In this document: piece after piece, positions 1-7,150 of the stretch
Layout: each line of letters begins with the position of its first letter
How positions within the stretch are numbered: the first letter of the stretch is position 1
Source: an uncultured Clostridium sp.
Lineage (GTDB): Bacteria > Bacillota_A > Clostridia > TANB77 > CAG-508
Direction of reading: 5' to 3'
DNA length: 10,827 bases
Assembly: GCA_947244675.1 (NCBI GenBank)
Contig: CAMXLV010000052.1
Span: 1 to 10,827, forward strand
The notes under the pieces: generated by a model
Databases searched by the model: none
Seen by the model: only the letters and a program-made list of their open reading frames with translations
Told to the model about the DNA's origin: nothing
Position numbers and translations under genes: made by a program

Positions 1-68
1 TATATTAGTAATTTTGGCATTTGTATTTTAACTTGCTATAGGAACAAAATTTATGTGTAAATAAAAAT

Positions 69-115
69 AAAACTGGCGATTTTTAATAAACATAGTTAAA
101 AATCGTCAGTTTTTT
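69..115. terminator. Bidirectional intrinsic terminator
   Basis: An 18-bp inverted repeat (arms 69-86 and 96-113, one G-T wobble at 76/106) encloses a 9-nt loop. It runs into a T tract on the plus strand (110-115) and is preceded by an A-rich stretch that gives a U-rich tail on the minus strand. It lies just downstream of the stop of the minus-strand gene ending at 143, so it should end that transcript, and it could also end one arriving from the left. Bases 1-68 show no supportable gene. Confidence 0.85.
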
Positions 116-142
116 GATTAATAAAATACCCCAAATATATGG

Positions 143-697
143 TTATGTTTTGGTGATTGTATCTTCATCTTTTAAAAGTAAATTTAAAATTTGAGGATAA
201 ATACTAATGGCATTTTGCCTCCAATGGTCAACAATTCGTTTGGCTCTGTCTCTAGAACCAGCAAAGGTTTTCACTTCAAATATGGTTTCATTGTTTTCTA
301 TAATTTTACATTTAATAATATATTCATTTTCGCTTTTAGGCGTAAACTCAGCAATAACAGAACTTTCTTCTTCGATAGAAGAAAATTCTTTAGCAAAAAT
401 GTTATCTGCTTTTAATTTCATAATTCCTGGTAATACATCTTTGGTAAGAATGTATGCATTTTTTCCTTCGGAAGTGATTTTTATAACTGGTTCTTCTTTG
501 GTATAACTACCTACTAATTTGGAATCAATTAAATCTGTTAATATTTGCTTAAAGTAAAAATAATTAATGTTATTGATTGATGTAATGATTTTAAATAAAT
601 CGTCTTGCCTAAATTCATTATCAATAAGATTTAATATGTATAAGATTAATACCTTATTTTCAGCCAAAGTAGTAGCATTATCAGAATTTGAACTCAT
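143..697 (-). CDS. DUF4364-family winged-helix protein
   Basis: A protein of about 184 residues. The N-terminal half (LAENKVLILYILNLID, then YFYFKQILTDLIDSKLV and a strand ending KITSEGKNAYIL) has the layout of a winged helix-turn-helix, in which a short helical DNA-binding unit is followed by a beta wing. The pattern matches the DUF4364 family of Firmicutes as I remember it. The C-terminal half is beta-rich and ends with a basic helix (RDRAKRIVDHWRQNA). I chose the ATG at 697 (MSSNSD...), 11 nt after the AAGGAG site. A TTG at 703 with a 5-nt spacer is also possible, and a GTG at 709 overlaps the ribosome site and is unlikely. The gene is divergent from the lactate dehydrogenase gene, but nothing visible proves that it regulates that gene. 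Its DNA-binding role is inferred from family resemblance only. Confidence 0.75.
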   Translation of the reverse strand: MSSNSDNATTLAENKVLILYILNLIDNEFRQDDLFKIITSINNINYFYFKQILTDLIDSKLVGSYTKEEPVIKITSEGKNAYILTKDVLPGIMKLKADNIFAKEFSSIEEESSVIAEFTPKSENEYIIKCKIIENNETIFEVKTFAGSRDRAKRIVDHWRQNAISIYPQILNLLLKDEDTITKT

Positions 698-708
698 ATT
701 CAATAGCA

Positions 709-714
709 CTCCTT
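709..714 (-). promoter_or_regulatory. Ribosome binding site of the DUF4364 gene
   Basis: AAGGAG on the minus strand. Its position rules out the GTG at 709 as the start and favours ATG 697 or TTG 703. Confidence 0.6.
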
Positions 715-734
715 ACTTTGTTTTTCTTTTTGCG

Positions 735-763
735 ATTATATCATAAATTATGGAAAAAGTAAA
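735..763 (-). promoter_or_regulatory. Extended -10 promoter for the minus-strand gene
   Basis: Read on the minus strand there is a perfect TATAAT (735-740) preceded by TGA, giving an extended -10. A TTTACT (758-763) lies 17 bp upstream as a partial -35. It drives the DUF4364 gene and sits back to back with the ldh promoter. Confidence 0.6.
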
Positions 764-770
764 ACAAATA

Positions 771-799
771 TTTAAAATTTATCAAAATAGTGATATAAT
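771..799 (+). promoter_or_regulatory. Extended -10 promoter for ldh
   Basis: A perfect TATAAT at 794-799 is preceded by TGA (791-793). A weak -35 (TTTAAA, 771-776) lies 17 bp upstream. The leader to the ATG at 859 is about 50 nt. Confidence 0.65.
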
Positions 800-858
800 G
801 ACAACAAAATAATAGACTAGTGTTTTAGGAAGAATGGAGAAGAAAGGAATGATTTTTT

Positions 859-1812
859 ATGAAAAAAGGAAAGATTGTGTTAGTAGGAACTGGCTTTGTT
901 GGAATGAGTATGGCATATTCTATGCTAAATAGGGGAGGAATTGAAGAATTAGTTTTAATTGATATTGATGAAGAAAAAACCAAAGGTGAGGAAATGGATT
1001 TATCTCATGGTTTGCCTTATGCACCACAAAAAATGGTGATTAAGGCAGGAAATTATGAAGAATGCAAAGATGCTGAAGTGGTAGTTATAACAGCAGGCGT
1101 TGCACAAAAACCAGGACAAACAAGGCTAGAATTAGCAGAAGTGAATACAAAAATTATGAAACAAATTACACAATCTATTATGAAAAGTGGATTTAATGGT
1201 ATTATTATTGTGGCTAGTAATCCAGTAGATTTAATGGCATATGTTGTATGGAAAGTATCAGGACTTCCTAAAAATAAAGTCATTGGATCAGGAACGGTAT
1301 TAGATACAGCTAGACTTCGCTATTTAATGGCAGATTATCTAAAAGTTTCAAGTAAAAACATTCATGCTTATATTATGGGAGAACATGGAGATTCTTCGTT
1401 TGTGCCTTGGGACCATGCTTATGTTGGTTGTAAAAATATAAAAGATATTATGAGAGATAACCATCATCCAATGGAAGATTTAAAGAAGATTCATGAAGGA
1501 GTAGTAAAAGCAGCTTATGAAATTATTAATAAGAAGAAAGCTACTTATTATGGAATTGGAATGGCACTTAATCGTTTAGTAAGAGCAGTAATTGATGATG
1601 AAAATTCGATTTTAACAGTTTCAACTTATTTAAGTAACCAATATAGGCAAAATGACATTTATATTGGTGTACCAGCTATTATTAATCGTGAAGGAGTACG
1701 AGAATTAATAGAATTGAATTTGAATGAATATGAACAAGAAAAATTAGATAATAGCTGTAAGCTAATTCGAGAAATGAGAGAAAAATCAATTGAAAAGATA
1801 ATAGAAGAATAA
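859..1812 (+). CDS. ldh: L-lactate dehydrogenase
   Basis: A cytoplasmic enzyme of 317 residues, the usual length, which reduces pyruvate to L-lactate with NADH and regenerates NAD+ in fermentation. Visible landmarks are the Rossmann loop G10-T-G-F-V-G15, the acidic NAD-ribose end of beta-2 (IDID, 34-37), and the mobile substrate loop AQKPGQTR (82-89). Its Gln83 marks lactate rather than malate specificity, since malate dehydrogenases carry Arg there. The catalytic set follows: ASNP (119-122), D149 and R152 in LDTARLR, and the proton-relay H176 in GEHGD. Spacings Q83-D149-H176 agree with the family. The ATG at 859 follows an AAAGGA site with a 10-nt spacer. The gene has its own promoter and no convincing terminator before pyrH. 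An allosteric fructose-bisphosphate response is common in the family but cannot be read here. Confidence 0.95.
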   Translation: MKKGKIVLVGTGFVGMSMAYSMLNRGGIEELVLIDIDEEKTKGEEMDLSHGLPYAPQKMVIKAGNYEECKDAEVVVITAGVAQKPGQTRLELAEVNTKIMKQITQSIMKSGFNGIIIVASNPVDLMAYVVWKVSGLPKNKVIGSGTVLDTARLRYLMADYLKVSSKNIHAYIMGEHGDSSFVPWDHAYVGCKNIKDIMRDNHHPMEDLKKIHEGVVKAAYEIINKKKATYYGIGMALNRLVRAVIDDENSILTVSTYLSNQYRQNDIYIGVPAIINREGVRELIELNLNEYEQEKLDNSCKLIREMREKSIEKIIEE

Positions 1813-1878
1813 TATTGTGATACAAAAGATAAAAACTTAAGGAAATCTTAAAAAAAAGATGTATTTTTTTGTAATGTA

Positions 1879-1887
1879 TGATAAAAT
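1879..1887 (+). promoter_or_regulatory. Extended -10 promoter before pyrH
   Basis: TGA followed by TAAAAT (1882-1887, five of six matches) forms an extended -10 about 40 nt upstream of the pyrH start. No good -35 is visible. It is the likely entry point for the pyrH-to-rseP block. Confidence 0.45.
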
Positions 1888-1910
1888 AACCATGGCAAAA
1901 ATATAATATA

Positions 1911-1915
1911 AGGAG
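1911..1915 (+). promoter_or_regulatory. Ribosome binding site deciding the pyrH start
   Basis: AGGAG (AAGGAG from 1910) ends 10 nt before the TTG at 1926. The in-frame GTG at 1917 is only 1 nt away from it, too close to be used. Confidence 0.7.
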
Positions 1916-1925
1916 AGTGAAAGTT

Positions 1926-2633
1926 TTGAGTGACACAAAATATAAAAGAATACTATTAAAACTTAGTGGAGAAGCATTAGCAGGAGAACAAAAGACAGGA
2001 GTAGATGTAACTACTGTTGGAAAAATATGTGATAAAATCAAAGAAGTAGTAGAAATGGGAGTACAAGTTGCCATTGTTGTAGGAGGAGGAAACTTCTGGA
2101 GAGGAAGACAAGGACATCAGATGGAAAGAACGACAGCAGATTATATGGGGATGTTAGCAACTGCTATGAATGGTTTAGCCTTGCAAGATGCATTGGAAAC
2201 AAGAGGAGTTTATTCAAGAGTACAAACAGCTATTGAAATGCGAGAAATTGCAGAACCATTTATCCAAAGAAAAGCAGAAAAGCACTTAAATAGAGGAAGA
2301 GTTGTTATTTTTGCTAGTGGTACAGGGCATCCTTATTTTACAACAGATACAGCTGCAGTTTTACGTGCAACAGAGATTAAAGCAGATGTTATTTTATTAG
2401 GAAAAGCGATAGATGCAGTTTATTCCGCTGATCCAAAAATAGATGCTTCTGCGACAAGATATGAAGAAATTTCTTATATGGAAGTATTAGAAAAAGACTT
2501 AAAAGTAATGGATTCTACAGCAACAGCTATGTGCCGTGATAATCATATGCCATTATTAGTATTTGGTATTGCTGATCCAGAAAATATTGTAAGAGCTGTT
2601 AAAGGAGAAAAAATAGGAACCATTGTTAGCTAA
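1926..2633 (+). CDS. pyrH: UMP kinase (uridylate kinase)
   Basis: A 235-residue enzyme of the amino-acid kinase fold that phosphorylates UMP to UDP with ATP in pyrimidine nucleotide synthesis. It is normally a hexamer regulated by GTP and UTP. Family signatures are the N-terminal strand and loop LLKLSGEAL (10-18, with K12), the glycine-rich GGGNFWRG (53-60), [20 protein letters not shown] (72-91), the UMP/ATP region [14 protein letters not shown] (131-144, with D141), and YSADP (166-170) in the nucleotide-binding segment. I use a TTG start because it gives the standard N terminus [18 protein letters not shown] and a proper spacer; no ATG is available there. It opens the block and is followed by frr, the classic bacterial neighbour. 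A small hairpin (2629-2652) overlaps its stop codon. Confidence 0.96.
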   Translation: MSDTKYKRILLKLSGEALAGEQKTGVDVTTVGKICDKIKEVVEMGVQVAIVVGGGNFWRGRQGHQMERTTADYMGMLATAMNGLALQDALETRGVYSRVQTAIEMREIAEPFIQRKAEKHLNRGRVVIFASGTGHPYFTTDTAAVLRATEIKADVILLGKAIDAVYSADPKIDASATRYEEISYMEVLEKDLKVMDSTATAMCRDNHMPLLVFGIADPENIVRAVKGEKIGTIVS

Positions 2634-2688
2634 AACTAAAAAAGCTTTTAGCAAAATAGAAAGAAAAAAAGAAAAGGAGAAAAAAATA

Positions 2689-3237
2689 ATGGATTATACA
2701 AATTTAAAAGAAAAAATGGAAAAAACGATTAGTGTTTATCAAGAAAAATTATCAGAAGTAAGAGCAGGACGTGCTAATCCAGCAATTTTGAACAAAGTAA
2801 AAATTGATTATTATGGAACACCAACGCCAATTAGTCAAGTAGCTGGTATATCTGTACCAGAAGCAAGATTAATTGTTATTCAACCATGGGATGCAAGTGT
2901 TTTGAAAGAAATTGAAAAAGCAATTTTAGCTTCTGATATTGGAATAAATCCAAATAATGATGGAAAAGTAATAAGACTAGCTTTTCCAGAATTAAATGAA
3001 GAAAGAAGAAAAGAAATTGTAAAAGATGTCCGTAAAATGGCAGAAGAAGCAAAAGTAGCAATTCGTTCTATTAGAAGAGAAGGAATTGATCAAGCTAAAG
3101 CATCACAAAAAGAGGGAGAAATGACAGAAGATGAATTAAAACAGGCAGAAAATGAAATTCAAAAAATGACAGATAAGAGTATTGAAGAAATTGATAAAAT
3201 GTTAGAAACAAAAGAAAAAGAAGTAATGTCAGTTTAA
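2689..3237 (+). CDS. frr: Ribosome recycling factor
   Basis: The 182 residues match the usual length of about 185. RRF acts with EF-G to split the post-termination ribosome. Recognisable parts are the helical start YTNLKEKMEKTI, the signature LSEVRAGRANPAIL (residues about 19-32), the beta domain around VKIDYYGTPTPISQVAGISV, and the long C-terminal helices EERRKEIVKDVRKMAEEAKV and RSIRREGIDQAK. The ATG at 2689 lies 9 nt after AAGGAG (2674-2679). Upstream in-frame codons reach into the end of pyrH but have no ribosome site and would add a Lys-rich tail foreign to the family. It lies 55 nt after pyrH and is probably cotranscribed. Confidence 0.96.
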   Translation: MDYTNLKEKMEKTISVYQEKLSEVRAGRANPAILNKVKIDYYGTPTPISQVAGISVPEARLIVIQPWDASVLKEIEKAILASDIGINPNNDGKVIRLAFPELNEERRKEIVKDVRKMAEEAKVAIRSIRREGIDQAKASQKEGEMTEDELKQAENEIQKMTDKSIEEIDKMLETKEKEVMSV

Positions 3238-3260
3238 CAAATAAGGGGTCAAAAAATAAA

Positions 3261-4151
3261 ATGAATTTTAAAGAAGAATTAAAAAAGTATCAAGAAAAAA
3301 TCAATCAAGAATTGGAACATTACATAGAAAAAGAAAATTGCCCAGAAAAAGTATTAAATCAGGCAATGGATTATACTTTAATGGGAGGAGGAAAGCGATT
3401 AAGAGCGATATTAGTAATAGCTACTTATGAGCTTTTTAGGCAAGAGAGTAAAAAATGCTTACCTTATGCGGTAGCAATAGAAATGGTACACAATTTTTCT
3501 TTAATTCATGATGATTTGCCAGGAATTGATAATGATGATTTTAGACATGGAAAACCAACAAATCATAAACAATTTAATGAAGCAACAGCTATTTTAGCAG
3601 GAGATGGTTTATTTAATTTTGCTTATCAGGTAATTGCTAATGACTTAAAAAATACAAATGATTATGAAGAACTAACTAGAAAAATCCAAATTTTTAATGA
3701 ATTTACGAAAGCAACAGATAGAATGATAGCAGGAGAGTTTGTAGATACTAAATTAGAAGGAAAAAAAATAAAAAAAGAAGAATTAGATTATATTCATGAA
3801 AATAAAACAGGAGCTTTGTTGCAGTTAGCAGTAAGAATGGGAGCAATTCTTGCTAAATGTACACCAGAAGAATTAATAATTGTCACTAATTATGCTAAAA
3901 AAATAGGGTTGGCTTTCCAGATAAAGGATGATATTTTATCAGAAGAAGGAGACGAAAAAATACTAGGAAAACCAGTAGGAAATGACAAACAATTAGGAAA
4001 ATGTACTTATGTTTCCATGTATGGTCTTGTAGGAGCCAAAGAAAGATTAAATCAAATAACCAAAGAAGCAGTAGAAGAATTAAAAGAATTTAAAGAAAAA
4101 GCAGAATTTTTAAAAGAATTAGCTTTCTATATCCAAAATCGTAGCAAATGA
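3261..4151 (+). CDS. ispA: Short-chain polyprenyl (farnesyl) diphosphate synthase
   Basis: A 296-residue all-helical trans-prenyl synthase that condenses IPP with allylic diphosphates, probably to C15 FPP. It shows GGGKRLRA (42-49), the first Asp-rich motif DDLPGID (84-90) with the two-residue insert typical of bacterial FPP synthases and an aromatic Phe79 five residues before it, RHGKPT (95-100), and the second motif FQIKDDILSEEGD (219-231). The conserved third Asp of that second motif (DDxxD) is Ser227. KTGALL (182-187) and LGKCTY (245-250) also fit the family. The start at 3261 follows a weak AAGGGG with a 12-nt spacer. The gene sits between frr and uppS, so its product would prime UppS directly. 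C15 over C20 product length is an inference; the family is certain. Confidence 0.9.
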   Translation: MNFKEELKKYQEKINQELEHYIEKENCPEKVLNQAMDYTLMGGGKRLRAILVIATYELFRQESKKCLPYAVAIEMVHNFSLIHDDLPGIDNDDFRHGKPTNHKQFNEATAILAGDGLFNFAYQVIANDLKNTNDYEELTRKIQIFNEFTKATDRMIAGEFVDTKLEGKKIKKEELDYIHENKTGALLQLAVRMGAILAKCTPEELIIVTNYAKKIGLAFQIKDDILSEEGDEKILGKPVGNDKQLGKCTYVSMYGLVGAKERLNQITKEAVEELKEFKEKAEFLKELAFYIQNRSK

Positions 4152-4173
4152 TTGAGGGACGGAGGAAAAAATC

Positions 4174-4887
4174 ATGGAATTTAATAAAGAAAAGATGCCT
4201 AAAAATATTGGAATTATTATGGATGGTAATAGAAGATGGGCAAAAGAAAAAGGAATGCCAATTAGTTATGGACATAAAGAAGGTGCTAAAACATTAGAAA
4301 AAATAGTAAGATATGCCAATAAAATTGGTTTAGCCTATATTACAGTATATGCTTTTTCAACAGAAAATTGGAAAAGAGCAGAGGAAGAAGTAAAAGCATT
4401 AATGTTGTTACTTCAAAATTACTTGGATGATTATAGTAAAAGAGCAGATACAGAAAACATTAGGGTTAAAATATTAGGAGATATAACAGCTTTATCAAAT
4501 GGAATGCAAAAAAGTATTCAAAATTGTATGGAGAGAACAAAGAATAATACAGGAGTTACCTTTAATATTGCTTTAAATTATGGAGGAAGAGATGAAATAC
4601 TAAAGGCAACAAAGAAAATTGCAACATTAGTAAAAAACGGAGAGATGGAAATAGGAGATATTACAGAAAAAACGATAGAAGAAAATTTATATACTAAAGG
4701 TGAGCCAGATGTAGACTTAGTAATAAGAACAAGTGGAGAGAAACGTTTAAGTGGATTTTTACCTTGGCAATCTATTTATGCAGAAATTCTATTTATGGAT
4801 AAAAAGTGGCCAGATTTTACAGAAAGTGATTTAGATGAAGCAATTATAGAATATCAAAGAAGAACAAGAAAATTTGGAGCAGGCTAA
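4174..4887 (+). CDS. uppS: Isoprenyl transferase (undecaprenyl diphosphate synthase)
   Basis: A 237-residue cis-prenyltransferase that extends FPP with IPP to the C55 undecaprenyl diphosphate used as carrier in peptidoglycan and other wall polymers. It has the signature IGIIMDGNRRWA (12-23) with catalytic D17, GHKEGAK (33-39) in the diphosphate-binding region, YAFSTENWKR (59-68), and DLVIRTSGEKRLSGFLPW (181-198) followed by YAEILF and WPDF. The ATG is 8 nt after GGAGG, and the gene begins 22 nt after the preceding stop, so it is part of the same transcript. A few positions differ from textbook consensus (RLSGFLPW where RLSNFLLW is common) but no catalytic residue is missing. Confidence 0.95.
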   Translation: MEFNKEKMPKNIGIIMDGNRRWAKEKGMPISYGHKEGAKTLEKIVRYANKIGLAYITVYAFSTENWKRAEEEVKALMLLLQNYLDDYSKRADTENIRVKILGDITALSNGMQKSIQNCMERTKNNTGVTFNIALNYGGRDEILKATKKIATLVKNGEMEIGDITEKTIEENLYTKGEPDVDLVIRTSGEKRLSGFLPWQSIYAEILFMDKKWPDFTESDLDEAIIEYQRRTRKFGAG

Positions 4888-4918
4888 AGAAAAAAGATTT
4901 TGGGAAAGGAAATGAAGT

Positions 4919-5722
4919 ATGGATGTACAAAGAGTTATCTCTGGATTATTAGGATTTCCACTAGTATTAATGATTTTGTTGCTAGGGAACAAAATAGTAG
5001 TAGATGTTGCTTTAGCAATTATCGCATTACTGAGTATGAATGAATATTTGAATGCAGTAAAAAAGGTTGCCAAACCAGTAGAATGGATTGCTTACTTAAG
5101 TTGTTTTGCTATTTCTTTTATTCATGTTGTACCACAAGAATATTTGAATATGGTAGTAACACTTTCAGTGCCAACAATTTTAATTATATTGTTTGCACAA
5201 GTAATTGCAACAGATATGAAAACAACATTTAAAGACATTGCTTATACTTTTATTGGTATTTTTTATGTTGTGTTTTTTATTATGTTTGTAGCTTTTATCA
5301 ATGGAATGCCAAATGGAAATATCTTAATTTGGTATGCATTATTTGCTGCTTGGGGAACAGATATATCAGCTTATGTTGTGGGAAAATATTTTGGAAAACA
5401 CAAATTTAGTAAAGTAAGTCCTAAAAAATCAATTGAAGGATGCATAGGTGGTGTAGTAGGAACGATTTTGTTAATGGTAATTTACACTTATTTTGCGAAT
5501 AACCATTGGGGAATGGACTATTCTTATTTATTTATCATAGGAATTGGAATTATTCTTAGTTTAGTTGGTCAGATAGGAGACTTTGCAGCTTCTAGTATTA
5601 AAAGATATGTAGATATAAAAGATTATAGCAATTTGATACCTGGACATGGTGGTATGTTAGACAGAATTGATAGTTTAATATTTTTAGCACCATTTGCCTA
5701 TGCTTTATTTACATTACTATGA
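4919..5722 (+). CDS. cdsA: Phosphatidate cytidylyltransferase
   Basis: A polytopic membrane enzyme of 267 residues that makes CDP-diacylglycerol from phosphatidic acid and CTP, the branch point for membrane phospholipids. Several hydrophobic segments are clear (about 8-40, 58-72, 78-98, 106-128, 134-156, 174-192, 202-218 and the C terminus). The family signature is complete near the end: S225-x-I-K-R, K234-D235, then PGHGGMLDR (241-249). SPKKSIEG (167-174) is the other conserved cytoplasmic motif. The ATG at 4919 follows AAAGGA with an 8-nt spacer; an ATG at 4913 is out of frame. It lies 31 nt after uppS, the common order in bacteria. Confidence 0.94.
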   Translation: MDVQRVISGLLGFPLVLMILLLGNKIVVDVALAIIALLSMNEYLNAVKKVAKPVEWIAYLSCFAISFIHVVPQEYLNMVVTLSVPTILIILFAQVIATDMKTTFKDIAYTFIGIFYVVFFIMFVAFINGMPNGNILIWYALFAAWGTDISAYVVGKYFGKHKFSKVSPKKSIEGCIGGVVGTILLMVIYTYFANNHWGMDYSYLFIIGIGIILSLVGQIGDFAASSIKRYVDIKDYSNLIPGHGGMLDRIDSLIFLAPFAYALFTLL

Positions 5723-5727
5723 TGGTA

Positions 5728-5760
5728 TTTAGGACGGTTCTTAAGAAGAACTGTCCTAAA
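5728..5760 (+). repeat. 15-bp hairpin without T tract between cdsA and rseP
   Basis: Arms 5728-5742 and 5746-5760 are complementary throughout, with one G-U wobble (5736/5752), around a 3-nt AAG loop. No run of T follows, so it is not a standard terminator. It starts 5 nt after the cdsA stop and ends 12 nt before the rseP ribosome site. It may stabilise or process the mRNA, attenuate read-through to rseP, or be a small repeat element. Function is unknown. Confidence 0.75.
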
Positions 5761-5785
5761 CTATCCAAAACAAAAGGAGGAAAGT

Positions 5786-7036
5786 ATGATTGCATTTATG
5801 ATTTCTGCGATAAAGATTATTGTATTGTTAGGTGTTTTAATTACGATTCATGAGTTAGGACATTTTTTAGTAGCCAAACTTTGTCAAGTAAAAGTAAATG
5901 AATTTGCCATTGGTTTTGGACCAGCAATATGGAAAAAACAAGGGAAAGAAACAAAATATACCTTAAGACTTATTCCATTAGGTGGCTATAATAGCATGGA
6001 AGGAGAAGAAGAGGCATCAGAAGACGAGAGGTCTTTTTCAAAAGCTAGTATTCCTAAAAGAATAGCAATTGTATTGGCAGGAGCTACGGTTAATATTATT
6101 TTTGCCATTATGGTTTATTTTACAATAACAGTGGCATCTGGGACATATGTTTCAAATCAAATTGATACAGTAATTGACACTTATGCAGCAGATACAGCAG
6201 GATTACAAGAAGGAGATAAGTTACTAGAGGGAAATGGAAAAAAGATAAAGAGTAAAAAAGATTTGAATGAAGTAATACAAAAAGCTAAGGGAAATAAAAT
6301 TGAATTTAAAGTAGAAAGAGAAGGCGAGACTTTAACGTATTCAATTATACCAAGTGAAGTAAAAACTAAAGTAACAGGTATTTATTTGGATGAAAAATGT
6401 AAAATTGTAGCAGTGCAAAAGGGAAGTGCATCAGAAAGACAAGGTGTCAGAGCAAATGATAAGTTAATCAAGGTAAATGGAGTAGAAATTAAAGAAGATA
6501 ATAAGTTAGCTCTACAAGAAATAGGTAAAAATGAGGTAAATAATATTACACTTACTGTAAGAAGAGGAGAAGCAGAAATTACAATTGATTTGATACCAGA
6601 ATATGAAAGTACTTATATGTTAGGAGTCAATTTGAAAGAGGCAGAAGATACCATTTGGAATCGTTTTTTAAATGGAGGAATGCAAACACAAGAGTTTTTG
6701 ATTTCAATTGTGGATAATTTAAAGCAGTTGGTGACAGGAAATGTTGGAGTAGACCAAATGATGGGACCAGTAGGAATTTCGCAAGTAGTAGCTAAAACTG
6801 ATGGGATAAGCGAATTTTTTGAGATGTTGGCTTTGATTTCTTTGTCATTAGGAGTTACCAATTTGCTTCCTATTCCAGCTTTAGATGGAGGAAAGATTTT
6901 AATTTTGCTAATAGAAGCAATTAGAAGAAAACCAATGAAACAGCAAACAGAGGTTAATATTCAATTGATGGGATTTGCTCTGCTCATTGCCCTTTCTTTG
7001 TATGTGACATATCACGATGTTTTAAGAATATTTTAA
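5786..7036 (+). CDS. rseP: RIP metalloprotease RseP (site-2 protease)
   Basis: A membrane zinc protease of 416 residues that cleaves substrates within the bilayer, such as anti-sigma factors or signal-peptide remnants. The zinc site H22-E-L-G-H26 lies in the first membrane helix. The third ligand motif NLLPIPALDGG (359-369, D367) lies in a later one, after MGPVGI (326-331). A second hydrophobic segment is at about 92-116. Between them, two PDZ-like domains can be seen (about 121-190, with TAGLQEGDKLLEGNGK, and about 196-275, with QGVRANDKLIKVNG). Two PDZ domains resemble the E. coli type; many Firmicutes homologues have one. The ATG follows a strong AAAGGAGG with a 5-nt spacer. It is the last gene of the block. 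Its substrate cannot be inferred from the neighbours. Confidence 0.94.
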   Translation: MIAFMISAIKIIVLLGVLITIHELGHFLVAKLCQVKVNEFAIGFGPAIWKKQGKETKYTLRLIPLGGYNSMEGEEEASEDERSFSKASIPKRIAIVLAGATVNIIFAIMVYFTITVASGTYVSNQIDTVIDTYAADTAGLQEGDKLLEGNGKKIKSKKDLNEVIQKAKGNKIEFKVEREGETLTYSIIPSEVKTKVTGIYLDEKCKIVAVQKGSASERQGVRANDKLIKVNGVEIKEDNKLALQEIGKNEVNNITLTVRRGEAEITIDLIPEYESTYMLGVNLKEAEDTIWNRFLNGGMQTQEFLISIVDNLKQLVTGNVGVDQMMGPVGISQVVAKTDGISEFFEMLALISLSLGVTNLLPIPALDGGKILILLIEAIRRKPMKQQTEVNIQLMGFALLIALSLYVTYHDVLRIF

Positions 7037-7056
7037 AAATAAATGAAAAATTATGT

Positions 7057-7087
7057 AAAAAAGCTAATACAAAATATTAGCTTTTTT
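7057..7087 (+). terminator. Intrinsic terminator after rseP
   Basis: Arms AAAAAAGCTAATA (7057-7069) and its complement (7075-7087) surround a CAAAA loop and end in six T residues. It closes the pyrH-to-rseP transcript and separates it from the surface-protein gene. Confidence 0.9.
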
Positions 7088-7088
7088 A

Positions 7089-7117
7089 TTGTTTCTAGAA
7101 ATAGTGAAATATATAAT
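7089..7117 (+). promoter_or_regulatory. Promoter of the prepilin-like gene
   Basis: A perfect TATAAT (7112-7117) and TTGTTT (7089-7094) are separated by 17 bp. The promoter starts directly behind the rseP terminator and gives a leader of about 25-30 nt with AGGAGG at 7135-7140. Confidence 0.65.
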
Positions 7118-7150
7118 AAAGTAAAATAATACATAGGAGGAAAAGTAAAA

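Noticed and set aside
468..475. CGG on the plus strand inside the minus-strand DUF4364 gene
   Set aside because: On the coding strand it reads TCC GAA, so CGG is not a codon there. The protein continues normally (ITSEGKNAY), making it a useful negative control.
1290..1300. CGGT in ldh, and similar CGG near 3469, 4637, 6086 and 9712
   Set aside because: These span codon boundaries (ACG GTA, GCG GTA, AAC GGA, ACG GTT, GCG GGA). The proteins stay in frame, so they are not shift sites.
1851..1877. A-run and T-run pair after ldh as a terminator
   Set aside because: The stem is only A-T pairs without any G-C, and the nearby TTAAG/CTTAA hairpin is followed by A not T. Too weak to call.
1902..1907. 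A second perfect TATAAT before pyrH
   Set aside because: It lies 3 nt before the ribosome site, so a transcript from it would start inside or beyond the start region. Probably chance in AT-rich DNA.
1682..2074. Open frames on the opposite strand of ldh/pyrH, frr, cdsA, rseP and glgP
   Set aside because: They are antisense shadows of well-recognised genes, with no ribosome site or family resemblance.
2629..2652. Hairpin GCTAAAA/TTTTAGC across the pyrH stop
   Set aside because: Seven mostly A-T pairs with no T tract after it, and frr follows closely, so it is not a terminator. Significance not supported.
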